DNA from: Bradyrhizobium sp. ISRA430
Lineage (GTDB): Bacteria; Pseudomonadota; Alphaproteobacteria; Rhizobiales; Xanthobacteraceae
Assembly: GCF_029909975.1 (NCBI RefSeq)
Contig: NZ_CP094516.1
Span: 4,712,001 to 4,776,000 of the forward strand
Direction of reading: 5' to 3'
DNA: 64,000 nt
The number at the start of each line of letters is the position of its first letter. The first letter of the stretch is position 1. The notes beneath the pieces were generated by a model that ran no database searches, had not been told where the DNA came from, and was given only the letters and a program-made list of their open reading frames with translations. A program made the translations under genes and the position numbers. Positions 32,488-43,703 of this stretch are shown piece by piece.

Positions 32488-34584
<2,097 letters not shown>

Positions 34585-34606
34585 TGTCGACTGGCACACT
34601 CTCTCC

Positions 34607-34720
34607 GTTCCCTCCCCCCTTGCGGGGGAGGGCCAGGGAGGGGGGTAGCCCCAGGCAACGCCGGCGTTCGTGGCACCCCCTTCCCCAACCCTTCCCCGCA
34701 AGGGGGAAGGGAGCCCTTCC
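34607..34720. repeat. intra-operon palindromic repeat
   Basis: CCTCCCCCCTTGCGGGGGAGG at the left is answered by CCTTCCCCGCAAGGGGGAAGG at the right, around GGTAGCCCC and TGGCACCCC segments. It is related to the TCTCCCCGC-type repeats elsewhere in the window. It sits between pimF and pimA, which may reduce or process the polycistronic RNA. Confidence 0.65.
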
Positions 34721-34777
34721 GCTGGCGCCCACCTCACGCGACATCGTTGCACCCGCTTTGCAGAGTATCGATCGTCA

Positions 34778-36463
34778 ATGACCCATCCCGGCGAACAGTT
34801 TTATCCCGAGGGTGTGCGGTGGGACGACACCATCGTCCAAGGCACGCTCCCTGACCTGGTGTCGAGGGCCGCCGCCGATCACGGCGCACGCACTGCGCTG
34901 GAGTTTCGCGACCGGCAGATCGGCTACGCCGAGCTGGCGGCGATGGCCGAGCGCGCGGCTGCGGCCTTCCTGCGCGCCGGCTGCGGCAAGGGCTCGTCGG
35001 TCGCGCTGTTCCTCGGCAACACGCCCGACCATCCCGTCAATTTCTTCGGCGCGCTGAAGGCCGGCGCCCGCGTTGCGCATCTCTCGCCGCTCGACGGCGA
35101 GATCGCACTGACGCACAAGGTCGCTGACTCCGGCTCGCGGGTGCTCGTCACCTCGAACCTCCAGGCCTTGCTGCCGACCGCGCTAAAATTCCTCGACAAG
35201 GGCCTGATCGACCGCCTCGTCGTCTGCGAGGACGACAATTGGGGTAAGGTCGGCACGCCGCAGGCGGCGATCCCGAGCGATCCCCGCATCGTCACCTTCA
35301 AGACTTTCACCGATGGCGCTACCGCGCCGGCGGAGTGGCCGGTCGTCACCGCCGACGACGTCGCGCTGCTGCAATATACCGGCGGCACCACCGGCCTGCC
35401 CAAGGGCGCGATGCTCACGCACGGCAATCTCACCTCCGCCGTCTCGATCTACGACGTCTGGGGCAAGCCGGCGCGCGCCGCGCGCGGCGACGTCATCGAG
35501 CGCGTGATCTGCGTGCTGCCGCTGTTCCACATCTACGCGCTCACCGTGGTGCTGCTCTCCTCGCTCCGCCGCGGCAATTTGATCTCGCTCCATCAACGCT
35601 TCGACGTCGAAGCCGTGATGCGCGACATCGAGGTCAAGCGCGCAACCTATTTCCCCGGCGTGCCGACGATGTGGATCGCAATCGCCGCCCTGCCCGATCT
35701 CGCCAAGCGCGACTTCTCCTCGCTGAACGCGATCGGCTCCGGCGGCGCGCCGCTGCCGGTCGAGGTGGCGAAATTCTTCGAGAGCAAGGTCGGCAAGAAG
35801 TTGCGGAGCGGCTGGGGCATGACCGAGACCTGCTCGCCCGGCACCGGCCATCCGCCGGAAGGTCCGGACAAGCCCGGCTCGATCGGCCTGATGCTGCCCG
35901 GCATCGAGCTCGACGTCGTCGCGCTGGACAATCCCACGAAGGTGCTGCCTCCGGGCGAGGTCGGCGAGATCCGCATCAAGGGCCCGAACGTCACCAAGGG
36001 CTACTGGAACAAGCCGAAGGAATCGGCCGAGTCCTTTGCCGACGGTCGGTTCCTGACCGGCGACATCGGTTATATGGATGCAGACGGCTATTTCTTCCTG
36101 GTCGACCGCAAGAAGGACATGATCATCTCGGGCGGCTTCAACGTCTATCCGCAGATGATCGAGCAGGCGATCTACACCATTCCGGGCGTGCACGAGGTGA
36201 TCGTGCTCGGCATTCCCGACCAGTATCGCGGCGAGGCCGCAAAGGCCTTCATCAAGCTCAGGCCGGATGCAAAGTCGTTCTCGCTCGACGAGCTGCGCGC
36301 GCAGCTCACCGGCAAGGTCGGCAAACACGAATTGCCGGCCGCGGTCGAGTTCGTCGACGACCTGCCGCGCACGCCGGTCGGAAAGCTGTCGCGCCACGAA
36401 CTGCGCCAGCAGCAAAAACCCTCACAATCCATGCAGCAACTCGCATCAGGAGGTCGCTCTTGA
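34778..36463 (+). CDS. pimA: acid-CoA ligase (PimA-type, AMP-forming)
   Basis: A 561-residue acyl-adenylate-forming ligase that activates a carboxylic acid to its CoA ester in the cytoplasm. P-loop [13 protein letters not shown] is at about 200-212 (Lys209). [13 protein letters not shown] and the hinge/lid region [20 protein letters not shown] lead to the C-terminal lysine motif [12 protein letters not shown] chose the ATG at 34778 ([10 protein letters not shown]); the longer frame runs through the preceding repeat. The last codons overlap the thiolase start. The family also includes long-chain fatty-acid ligases, so the chain type is inferred from the operon. Confidence 0.88.
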   Translation: MTHPGEQFYPEGVRWDDTIVQGTLPDLVSRAAADHGARTALEFRDRQIGYAELAAMAERAAAAFLRAGCGKGSSVALFLGNTPDHPVNFFGALKAGARVAHLSPLDGEIALTHKVADSGSRVLVTSNLQALLPTALKFLDKGLIDRLVVCEDDNWGKVGTPQAAIPSDPRIVTFKTFTDGATAPAEWPVVTADDVALLQYTGGTTGLPKGAMLTHGNLTSAVSIYDVWGKPARAARGDVIERVICVLPLFHIYALTVVLLSSLRRGNLISLHQRFDVEAVMRDIEVKRATYFPGVPTMWIAIAALPDLAKRDFSSLNAIGSGGAPLPVEVAKFFESKVGKKLRSGWGMTETCSPGTGHPPEGPDKPGSIGLMLPGIELDVVALDNPTKVLPPGEVGEIRIKGPNVTKGYWNKPKESAESFADGRFLTGDIGYMDADGYFFLVDRKKDMIISGGFNVYPQMIEQAIYTIPGVHEVIVLGIPDQYRGEAAKAFIKLRPDAKSFSLDELRAQLTGKVGKHELPAAVEFVDDLPRTPVGKLSRHELRQQQKPSQSMQQLASGGRS

Positions 36464-37643
36464 CCGACGCCGTCATCGTTTCCACCGCCCGCACCCCGAT
36501 CGGCAAGGCCTATCGCGGCGCGCTCAACGTCACCGAGGGCGCAACCCTGCTCACGCCATCGGCGAAGCGGTCGCACGCGCAAAAATCGATCCGAAGGAGA
36601 TCGAGGACGTCGTCATGGGCGCGGCCCTCCAGCAGGGTGCGACCGGCGGCAATATCGCGCGCAAGGCACTGCTGCGCGCCGGCCTGCCCGTCACCGTGGC
36701 CGGCACCACCATCGACCGGCAATGCGCTTCGGGCCTGCAGGCGATTGCGCTCGCCGCGCGCTCTGTGATCTTCGACGGCGTCGAGATCGCGGTCGGCGGC
36801 GGCGGCGAGTCGATCAGCCTCGTGCAGAACGACAAGATGAACGGCTTCCACGCCCAGGATCCGGCGTTGCTCAAGATCAAGGGCGAGGTCTACATGCCCA
36901 TGATCGACACGGCGGAAGTCATGGCCAAGCGCTATGGCATCTCGCGCGAGAAGCAGGACGAGTATTCGCTGGAGAGCCAGCACCGCACCGCGGCCGCCCA
37001 GCAGGGCGGCAAGTTCAAGGATGAGATCGCGCCGATTGCGACCAAGATGGCCGTGACCGACAAGGCCACCGGCGAAGTCTCCTTCAAGGACGTCACGCTG
37101 TCGCAGGACGAAGGCCCGCGTCCCGAAACCACGGCCGAAGGCCTCGCCGGCCTCAAGCCGGTGCGCGGCGAAGGTTTCACCGTCACGGCCGGCAATGCCA
37201 GCCAGCTCTCCGACGGCGCCAGCGCCTGCGTGATCATGAGCGACAAGGAAGCCGCCAAGCGCGGGCTGAAGCCGCTCGGTATCTTCCGCGGCTTCGTCTC
37301 CGCCGGCTGCGAGCCGGACGAGATGGGTATCGGTCCGGTCTTCGCCGTGCCGCGGCTGCTCAAACGCCACAGGCTGAAGGTCGATGACATCGGTCTCTGG
37401 GAATTGAACGAGGCTTTCGCCGTGCAGGTGCTCTACTGCCGCGACAAGCTCGGCATCGACCCTGACAAGATCAACGTCAATGGCGGCGCGATCGCGGTCG
37501 GCCATCCCTACGGCATGTCGGGCGCGCGCCTCACCGGCCACGCCCTGATCGAGGGCCGCCGTCGCAACGCCAAGTATGCGGTCGTCACCATGTGCGTCGG
37601 CGGCGGCATGGGCGCGGCGGGACTTTTTGAGGTGTTGCAGTAA
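36460..37643 (+). pseudogene. pimB: acetyl-CoA acetyltransferase (thiolase, PimB-type), frameshifted
   Basis: Should cleave 3-ketoacyl-CoA in the last step of beta-oxidation. It starts at TTG 36460, with AGGAGG at 36448-36453. Residues [20 protein letters not shown] through EGATLL are read in one frame up to about 36552. The conserved continuation ([20 protein letters not shown]) is in the frame one base back. Relatives have Gly-His-Ala-Ile here, so four bases (one Gly codon plus one base) appear missing. Downstream everything is intact: the catalytic Cys codon at 36723-36725 (DRQCASG), [16 protein letters not shown] and [10 protein letters not shown]. It is either a recent inactivating deletion or an assembly error. 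Confidence 0.8.
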
Positions 37644-37648
37644 GTCAC

Positions 37649-37771
37649 TGTCGTCCTGGCGAAAGCCAGGACCCATTACCCCGTGTCTCGGTAAGAGGCG
37701 CAAATGGCAGCCACCGCCCGACACAACGAAGGCCTGTGGTAATGGATCCTGGCTTTCGCCAGGATGACGAA
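37649..37771. repeat. intra-operon palindromic repeat
   Basis: GTCGTCCTGGCGAAAGCCAG at one end and GGATCCTGGCTTTCGCCAGG with ATGACGA at the other form long complementary arms around a spacer of about 70 bases. It is a member of the same type as the element at 1-146. It lies between the thiolase and the first acyl-CoA dehydrogenase. Confidence 0.7.
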
Positions 37772-37809
37772 GAAAAGAAGAAACTGGGTTTCGCTCACAG
37801 GAGGATCCG

Positions 37810-39000
37810 ATGGATCTCGCATTCACTAGGGAAGAGCAGGCGTTTCGCGAGGAGGTGCGGCAGTTCTTCCGCGACAACGTGCCGCCGGATACGCGGCGCA
37901 AGCTGGTCGAGGGCCGCCATCTGTCGAAGGACGAGATGGTCGCCTGGTGGCGCATCCTCAACAAGAAGGGCTGGGGCGTCAGCCACTGGCCGAAGCAGTA
38001 TGGCGGCACGGGCTGGACATCCGTGCAGCACTACATCTTCAACGAGGAGCTGCAGTCCTATCCGGCACCGCAGCCGCTCGCCTTCGGCGTCAGCATGGTC
38101 GGCCCGGTCATCTACACCTTCGGCAACGAGGAGCAGAAGAAGAAGTACCTGCCCCGCATTGCCAACGTCGACGATTGGTGGTGCCAGGGCTTCTCGGAGC
38201 CGGGCTCGGGTTCGGACCTCGCCTCGCTGAAGACCAAGGCCGAGCGCAAGGGCGACAAGTGGATCATCAACGGCCAGAAGACCTGGACCACGCTGGCCCA
38301 GCACGCCGACATGATCTTCTGCCTGTGCCGCACCGACGCCAGCGCCAAGAAGCAGATGGGCATCTCCTTCATCGTCTTCAGCATGAAGTCGAAGGGCGTT
38401 ACCGTGCGCCCGATCCAGACCATCGACGGCGGCCACGAGGTCAACGAAGTCTTCTTCGACGACGTCGAGGTGCCCTACGAGAATCTGATCGGCGAGGAGA
38501 ACAAGGGCTGGGACTACGCAAAGTTCCTGCTCGGCAATGAGCGCACCGGCATCGCCCGCGTCGGCGTCTCCAAGGAGCGCATCCGCCGCATCAAGGACCT
38601 GGCATCGAAGGTCGAGTCCGCTGGCCGCCCGATCATCCAGGATCCCGCCTTCCGCGAGAAGCTGGCGGCCTGCGAGATCGAGCTGAAGGCACTCGAGCTG
38701 ACGCAGCTCCGCGTCGTCGCCGATGAAGGCAAGCACGGCAAGGGCAAGCCCAATCCGGCCTCCTCCGTGCTGAAGATCAAGGGCTCGGAGATCCAGCAGA
38801 CCACGACCGAGCTGCTCATGGAAGTGATCGGGCCGTTCGCGGCTCCGTATGACATCCATGGTGACGACGGCTCGAACGAAGCCATGGACTGGACCGCCCA
38901 GATCGCGCCGAGCTACTTCAACAACCGCAAGGTCTCCATCTACGGCGGCTCCAACGAGATCCAGCGCAACATCATCGCCAAGGCGGTGCTGGGGCTGTGA
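37810..39000 (+). CDS. pimC: acyl-CoA dehydrogenase, large type (PimC-like)
   Basis: A 396-residue FAD-dependent acyl-CoA dehydrogenase that makes the 2,3-enoyl-CoA for the PimF-type enzyme. Family landmarks are WCQGFSEPGSGSDLASLKTKA (FAD/acyl pocket, about 118-138), WIINGQKTWTT, the central ERTGIARVG and the C-terminal YGGSNEIQRNIIAKAVLGL. GGAGGAT precedes the ATG at 37810. It is followed by a second, different dehydrogenase. In the R. palustris pim operon the two are described as a large and a small subunit, so the pair may act as one heteromeric enzyme. Confidence 0.9.
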   Translation: MDLAFTREEQAFREEVRQFFRDNVPPDTRRKLVEGRHLSKDEMVAWWRILNKKGWGVSHWPKQYGGTGWTSVQHYIFNEELQSYPAPQPLAFGVSMVGPVIYTFGNEEQKKKYLPRIANVDDWWCQGFSEPGSGSDLASLKTKAERKGDKWIINGQKTWTTLAQHADMIFCLCRTDASAKKQMGISFIVFSMKSKGVTVRPIQTIDGGHEVNEVFFDDVEVPYENLIGEENKGWDYAKFLLGNERTGIARVGVSKERIRRIKDLASKVESAGRPIIQDPAFREKLAACEIELKALELTQLRVVADEGKHGKGKPNPASSVLKIKGSEIQQTTTELLMEVIGPFAAPYDIHGDDGSNEAMDWTAQIAPSYFNNRKVSIYGGSNEIQRNIIAKAVLGL

Positions 39001-39023
39001 GCGACTGAGTACACGAAGGACGC

Positions 39024-39122
39024 TGTCGTCCCCCGCGAAGGCGGGGGACCCAGTAAGCCGCGGCAGCCGTGGTTACGACAGGCGGCAGTGTCTACTGGAT
39101 CCCCGCCTTCGCGGGGATGACA
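39024..39122. repeat. intra-operon palindromic repeat
   Basis: Opens GTCGTCCCCCGCGAAGGCGG, then GGGGGACCCAGTA, and closes with CTACTGGATCCCCGCCTTCG and CGGGGATGAC. The arms are complementary over about 25 bases. Same type as 8769-8871 and 40332-40437. It separates the two acyl-CoA dehydrogenase genes. Confidence 0.75.
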
Positions 39123-39177
39123 TCAGAGGGTAAGGCGACGGCAGGGGCAAACGCCACCGTCGATTTTGGAGAGAAAC

Positions 39178-40320
39178 ATGGATTTTGATCTGTCCGAGGA
39201 GCAGCGGCTTCTCAAGGAAAGCATCGACGGCCTGCTGACCGATTCCTACGATTTCGAGCAGCGCAAGAAGTACATGAAGGAGAAAGGCGGCTGGAGCAAA
39301 GCCGTCTGGGGCAAGCTGGCCGAGCAGGGCTTGCTCGGCCTGCCCTTCGCGGAGGCCGACGGCGGCTTCGGCGGCGGCGGCGTCGAGACCATGATCGTGA
39401 TGGAAGCACTCGGCAAAGCGCTGGTGCTGGAGCCCTATCTCGCAACGGTGGTGATCGGCGGCGGCTTCCTGCGCCACGCGGGCAGTGATGCGCAGAAGAC
39501 CGCGCATCTACCCGGCATCATCGACGGCAGCAAGACGCTCGCCTTTGCCCAGCTCGAGAAGAACTCGCGCTACGACCTCTTCGACGTCACCACGACGGCG
39601 AAGAAGAAGGGTGACGGCTGGGTCATCGACGGCGAGAAGTTCGTCGTGCTCAACGGCGAAAACGCCGACACGCTTGTCGTGACCGCGCGCACCAAGGGCG
39701 ACCGCCGCGACAAGACCGGCATCGGCGTGTTCCTGGTCCCTGCGGGCGCCAAGGGCGTCAGCAAGAAGGGCTATCCCACCCAGGACGGCCTGTACGCCGC
39801 CGACATCACCTTGACCGGCGTCGAGGTCGGCGCGGATGCTGCGATCGGCAATCCCGAGGATTCGCTCGCGCTCATCGAGCGCGTGGTCGATGAAGCCCGC
39901 GTCGCGCTCTGCGCCGAGGCGGTCGGTCTGATGGACGAGTCGCTGAAGACGACCGTCGAATACATCAAAACACGAAAGCAGTTCGGCGTCGCAATCGGCT
40001 CGTTCCAGAGCCTCCAGCATCGTGCCTCCGATATGTTCGTCGCCGCCGAGCAGGCGCGCTCGATGTCGATGTTCGCCACCATGGCGAACGACTTCGAGGA
40101 TGCCAAGGAGCGCTCGAATGCAATCGCCGCGGCCAAGGTGCAGATCGGCAAGTCGCTGAAGTTCGTCGGCCAGCAGTCGATCCAGCTCCACGGCGGCATC
40201 GGCATGACCATGGAGGCGAAGATCGGCCACTACTTCAAGCGCCTGACCATGATCGAGAACACGTTCGGCGACACCGAGTATCACCAGCGCCGTGTTGCCG
40301 ATGCTGGCGGGTTGATCTGA
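39178..40320 (+). CDS. pimD: acyl-CoA dehydrogenase, small type (PimD-like)
   Basis: A 380-residue acyl-CoA dehydrogenase homolog beginning MDFDLSEEQRLLKESIDGLL. The ATG at 39178 has TTGGAGAG upstream; an in-frame start four codons earlier is possible. The flavin-binding core is recognisable (TVEYIKTRKQFGVAIGSFQ, QLHGGIGMTMEAKIGHYFKR), but the usual SEPGSGSD pocket sequence is replaced by AFAQLEKNSRYDL. This is common in the small partner of paired dehydrogenases. It is placed directly after pimC with only a repeat between them. Confidence 0.88.
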   Translation: MDFDLSEEQRLLKESIDGLLTDSYDFEQRKKYMKEKGGWSKAVWGKLAEQGLLGLPFAEADGGFGGGGVETMIVMEALGKALVLEPYLATVVIGGGFLRHAGSDAQKTAHLPGIIDGSKTLAFAQLEKNSRYDLFDVTTTAKKKGDGWVIDGEKFVVLNGENADTLVVTARTKGDRRDKTGIGVFLVPAGAKGVSKKGYPTQDGLYAADITLTGVEVGADAAIGNPEDSLALIERVVDEARVALCAEAVGLMDESLKTTVEYIKTRKQFGVAIGSFQSLQHRASDMFVAAEQARSMSMFATMANDFEDAKERSNAIAAAKVQIGKSLKFVGQQSIQLHGGIGMTMEAKIGHYFKRLTMIENTFGDTEYHQRRVADAGGLI

Positions 40321-40331
40321 TCCACGATGAC

Positions 40332-40437
40332 TGTCATCCCCCGCGGAAGCGGGGGATCCAGTACGCCGCGGCTTCTCGGTTCTAGCCGCGCCGCCTCTGC
40401 AATACTGGATCGCCCGGTCGAGCCGGGCGATGACGCC
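40332..40437. repeat. intra-operon palindromic repeat
   Basis: CTGTCATCCCCCGCGGAAGC starts it, then GGGGGATCCAGTACGCC; it ends with GCAATACTGGATCGCCCGGT and CCGGGCGATGACG. Same type as at 8769-8871. An ATG inside its end is in frame with the next SDR gene, but it is not a credible start. Confidence 0.7.
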
Positions 40438-40468
40438 TGAACAAGCGGAATCAGCGAGGCCAACACCA

Positions 40469-41242
40469 ATGAAAAACACCCCGTTCGATCTCACCGGCAA
40501 GGTTGCCGTCGTCACCGGCTCGAGCCGCGGCATCGGCCGCTCGTCTGCCGAACTGCTGGCGAAACTCGGCGCCAAGGTCGTGATCTCCTCGCGCAAGGCG
40601 GATGCCTGCAAGGAAGTGGCCGACAGCATCAACGCTGCCGGCGGCGATGCCATCGTCATCCCCTGCAACATCGCCCGCAAGAACGAGGTCGAGGCGCTGA
40701 TCGCGGGCGCCACCAAGCATTTTGGCAAGATCGACATCCTCGTCTGCAACGCCGCGGTGAATCCGTATTACGGCCCGCTGCTCGACATCACCGATGAGGC
40801 CTTCGACAAGATCATGGGCTCGAACGTCAAGAGCAACATCTGGCTCTCGGCGCTCGCGATCCCGCAGATGGCGGAGCGCGGAGGCGGCTCGGTCGTCATC
40901 ATTTCCTCGATCGGCGGCCTGCGCGGCTCCACGGTGATCGGCGCCTACGGCATCTCCAAGGCGGCCGACTTCGCACTATGCCGCTCGCTCGCCGGCGAAT
41001 GGGGTCCCAAGGGCGTGCGTGTCAACTGCATCGCGCCGGGCCTTGTGAAAACCGATTTCGCCCGCGCCCTCTGGGAGGACGAAGCCCTCCTCAAGCGCCG
41101 CACCGCCACCACGCCACTCCGCCGCATCGGCGAACCCGACGAGATCGCCGGCGCGGTAGCCTACCTCGCCTCCGACGCATCGAGCTTCATGACCGGCCAG
41201 ACTATCGTCATCGACGGCGGCGTAACCACGGCGGCGGTGTAA
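40469..41242 (+). CDS. short-chain dehydrogenase/reductase (SDR)
   Basis: A 257-residue classical SDR with Rossmann motif TGSSRGIGRSSAELL near residues 13-27, NAAVNPYYGPL near 90, catalytic ISSIGG (Ser), YGISKAAD (YxxxK) and the C-terminal ASDASSFMTGQTIVIDGG. I chose the ATG at 40469 (MKNTPFDLTGK), because the upstream in-frame ATG lies in the repeat. It is the last gene of the rightward operon and may oxidise a hydroxyl on the acyl substrate, but an exact role is not readable. It is convergent with the SGNH-type gene. Confidence 0.88.
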   Translation: MKNTPFDLTGKVAVVTGSSRGIGRSSAELLAKLGAKVVISSRKADACKEVADSINAAGGDAIVIPCNIARKNEVEALIAGATKHFGKIDILVCNAAVNPYYGPLLDITDEAFDKIMGSNVKSNIWLSALAIPQMAERGGGSVVIISSIGGLRGSTVIGAYGISKAADFALCRSLAGEWGPKGVRVNCIAPGLVKTDFARALWEDEALLKRRTATTPLRRIGEPDEIAGAVAYLASDASSFMTGQTIVIDGGVTTAAV

Positions 41243-41255
41243 TCGTCAGCGGCGA

Positions 41256-42149
41256 TCACGATGGGCGTTCGCCGCGCTCGGCCAGGGCCTTTTCGATCGC
41301 GCGCACTACGAGAAGCGCAGATCGCTCGTCGAGATGAATTCCGTCGGCCCACCGCAAGTCGACGTGCGGCGGATCGATTGGCAGCCAGCGGTGGGAGTCC
41401 GGGAACGCACCGTGGACAATGTCCTTGGTGATCCGAGCGAAGCGCGATCCTTCGATTTCGGGTGAGTACGGAACCTCGATCAGCAAGGCCCGCGCTCCGC
41501 GCCGTTCGATGTCTGCGATGAGTTCCTTGATCAGAGCGACGTTGTCGCGGGTCGCCAGCGTCGGATCTTCAGCATTCATTTGTTCCAGCGCACGATCGGC
41601 ATAAGCCGTGTTGTCGAACGTCGCGGGAGGCTGTCGCAACACCTGCTCAAGCTCTGCGTGAACCTGCGCGGGACTGGGCGACGCATGGCGCCAGCTCTCA
41701 TAGGCGGCAATCACCGTTCGAATTGGGCGGAGAAACAAGGCGTCAGGACGAACACCGCCGGAGAATTTCTGGACCAACGCGTTATCGACACGACGCGACA
41801 ACACGTTCGTCTCGATCAGCACAATCCGCGGCAGGCGGCGCTGCTTCGCAACGATCTCAAGGCCAGTCAGCGGAGAGCCGCCCGCCAGTCCAAGATTGCG
41901 CACGCGCGGATGCGCGAAATACTCTTCCTTCAGGCGCCACGTGACCGAGCTGCCCACCAGCACAACATCAGGCAGCGGCTCCTGGATATAGCGATTGAGT
42001 GTGATGAGGCTGCCATCGCGGGTCGTCACCGCGGGCTGTTGCAGGGCTGTGCCGATCCACGCCGTCGCAACCTGGCACGCGAGCAGCAAGGCCGCCGCGA
42101 CCACCGCACATCTGGCCAGCCATGACAGTGCCGCCGACAATCGCCTCAT
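41256..42149 (-). CDS. SGNH-like membrane-anchored protein paired with MBOAT acyltransferase
   Basis: A 297-residue protein with one N-terminal transmembrane segment (LARCAVVAAALLLACQV) and an extracytoplasmic domain. SGNH/GDSL-like blocks are visible: LVGSSVTWRL (Ser, near residue 65), GLAGGSPLTG (Gly), ETNVLSRR (Asn) and ADGIHLDERS (DxxH, near 270). This fits the AlgX/AlgJ-type partner of MBOAT proteins, which finishes O-acetyl transfer onto a periplasmic polysaccharide. It lies 2 bases after the MBOAT gene, as one operon. The target polymer is not encoded nearby. Confidence 0.7.
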   Translation of the reverse strand: MRRLSAALSWLARCAVVAAALLLACQVATAWIGTALQQPAVTTRDGSLITLNRYIQEPLPDVVLVGSSVTWRLKEEYFAHPRVRNLGLAGGSPLTGLEIVAKQRRLPRIVLIETNVLSRRVDNALVQKFSGGVRPDALFLRPIRTVIAAYESWRHASPSPAQVHAELEQVLRQPPATFDNTAYADRALEQMNAEDPTLATRDNVALIKELIADIERRGARALLIEVPYSPEIEGSRFARITKDIVHGAFPDSHRWLPIDPPHVDLRWADGIHLDERSALLVVRAIEKALAERGERPS

Positions 42150-42151
42150 GT

Positions 42152-43510
42152 TCAGAACTGAAAGTAGATGAACGCCGCGTCAGGCCCCGCCTCAAGATAA
42201 GCGAGCGCCCCGAGCGCGCCGTAGAGATAGGGCTCCCATCGTCGCCATTTGCCGTCGACAAGGCCACTGATGCCGAGATGCTGGATGATCACTGGAAGGC
42301 TGTAGAGCAGCGCGAGATTGTAGAACAGCTTTGTCGGATTTGGATTGGTCGTCGGCACGAACATCCCCTGCAGATAGGCAAGCGCATGATCGAAGTTCGG
42401 CAGCTTGAAGAAAATCCACAACATAGTCACGCACAGGAACACGATGCCCATGCGCAGGATCCGGATCGTCGGTCCGGCCTCGTCAAGCAGCTTGAGGAAC
42501 GGGCGCTCGATGACAAGAAAGGCCCCGTGCAGCATACCCCACAGCGCGTAGCTCAGGCTCGCGCCATGCCAGAGTCCGCCGAGCGTCATCACGATCATCA
42601 GGTTCAAACAGGTTCTCGCTGGACCGCCCCGGTTGCCGCCGAGCGGGATGTAGAGGTAGGTCCTGAGCCAGTTTGACAGCGAGATGTGCCAGCGCGTCCA
42701 GAACTCGGAGAACGATGTCGAAATGTAGGGCAGGTTGAAGTTGACCGGCAGGCGATAGCCGAACAACAGCCCAAGGCCGAGCGCGATCGCCGAATAGCCG
42801 AAGAAGTCGGCGTAGATCTGGTAGCTGTAGAGGAACACCAGGAGCCAGCGATCCTGCGTGCGCAGCGTCTCGTAAAGCGGGAAGTCCATATAGGACGTCA
42901 TCTCGTTGAGATTGTTGGCGACGTACAGCTTGAAGAAGTAGCCGGCCAGGATCCATTTGGCCGCCTCCACAAAGGCGACGTCGGCGATCCGTTTGGGCAC
43001 GATCTGCGGCATGAACTGGCCGGCGCGTGTGATCGGGCCCGAGACAAGCTGCGGAAAGAAGATGATGTAGAGAAAGACGTTCTTCAGCGGCGGCCGCTGC
43101 TTCTCCCGCGTCAGGTCGACCAGAAGGCTGATGTTGTGGAACACAAAGAACGAGATGCCGATCGGCAGCGGCAACCGCAGCATGAAATCGAGCGGCGCAA
43201 CGCCGGTCGGATGGAGTGCGGCAGCCTCGATAAACAGGAACTTGTATTTAAAGAACGCGAGCAGCGCGAGGTTGAATACGATGCCTGCGGGCATCCAAAC
43301 CGCGCGATCGTCGAACGCCAGTACCAGGAAGGCATAGGTCCCCAGCACCGCGACGAGCAGCAGTGGCAACAGATCCGGCTGGCCAAAGCCGTAGAAGAAC
43401 ACGCTGGCTAGTACCAGGATCTGAACCTGCACGTTTCGGAACAGCGGCAAGTAATAGGCGCCGAAGACAACAGCGACGTAGGCGCCGAACTCTGGAGATG
43501 TGAACGTCAT
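42152..43510 (-). CDS. MBOAT-family O-acyltransferase (AlgI/DltB-like)
   Basis: A 452-residue multi-spanning inner-membrane protein. The MBOAT core is clear: LPIGISFFVFHNISLLVD, FPQLVSGPITRAGQF, FWTRWHISLSNWLRTYLYIPLGGNRGG, and the catalytic His in LGGLWHGASLSYALWGMLHG. AlgI-type members carry acetyl groups across the membrane to polysaccharides. It is first in a two-gene leftward operon with the SGNH-like gene. No alginate or cellulose synthase gene is present, so it probably modifies an exopolysaccharide encoded elsewhere. Confidence 0.9.
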   Translation of the reverse strand: MTFTSPEFGAYVAVVFGAYYLPLFRNVQVQILVLASVFFYGFGQPDLLPLLLVAVLGTYAFLVLAFDDRAVWMPAGIVFNLALLAFFKYKFLFIEAAALHPTGVAPLDFMLRLPLPIGISFFVFHNISLLVDLTREKQRPPLKNVFLYIIFFPQLVSGPITRAGQFMPQIVPKRIADVAFVEAAKWILAGYFFKLYVANNLNEMTSYMDFPLYETLRTQDRWLLVFLYSYQIYADFFGYSAIALGLGLLFGYRLPVNFNLPYISTSFSEFWTRWHISLSNWLRTYLYIPLGGNRGGPARTCLNLMIVMTLGGLWHGASLSYALWGMLHGAFLVIERPFLKLLDEAGPTIRILRMGIVFLCVTMLWIFFKLPNFDHALAYLQGMFVPTTNPNPTKLFYNLALLYSLPVIIQHLGISGLVDGKWRRWEPYLYGALGALAYLEAGPDAAFIYFQF

Positions 43511-43703
43511 GCAGCCCCGTTTTTGCCGCTGGCATGTAGCATTTGCGTCGATACGGTCCTAGTGCCCTGACCCGGCTCGCCTTTGCCGTCCCGAGTTTTC
43601 GCCATGGCGGCTGCAGATGATATTGACCTTCCTTGTTCAATCCCTTTTCTTGGACGGGAACACAATAACCTTCCCGATCAGGGAAAACGCCAAGGTAGCT
43701 TCC

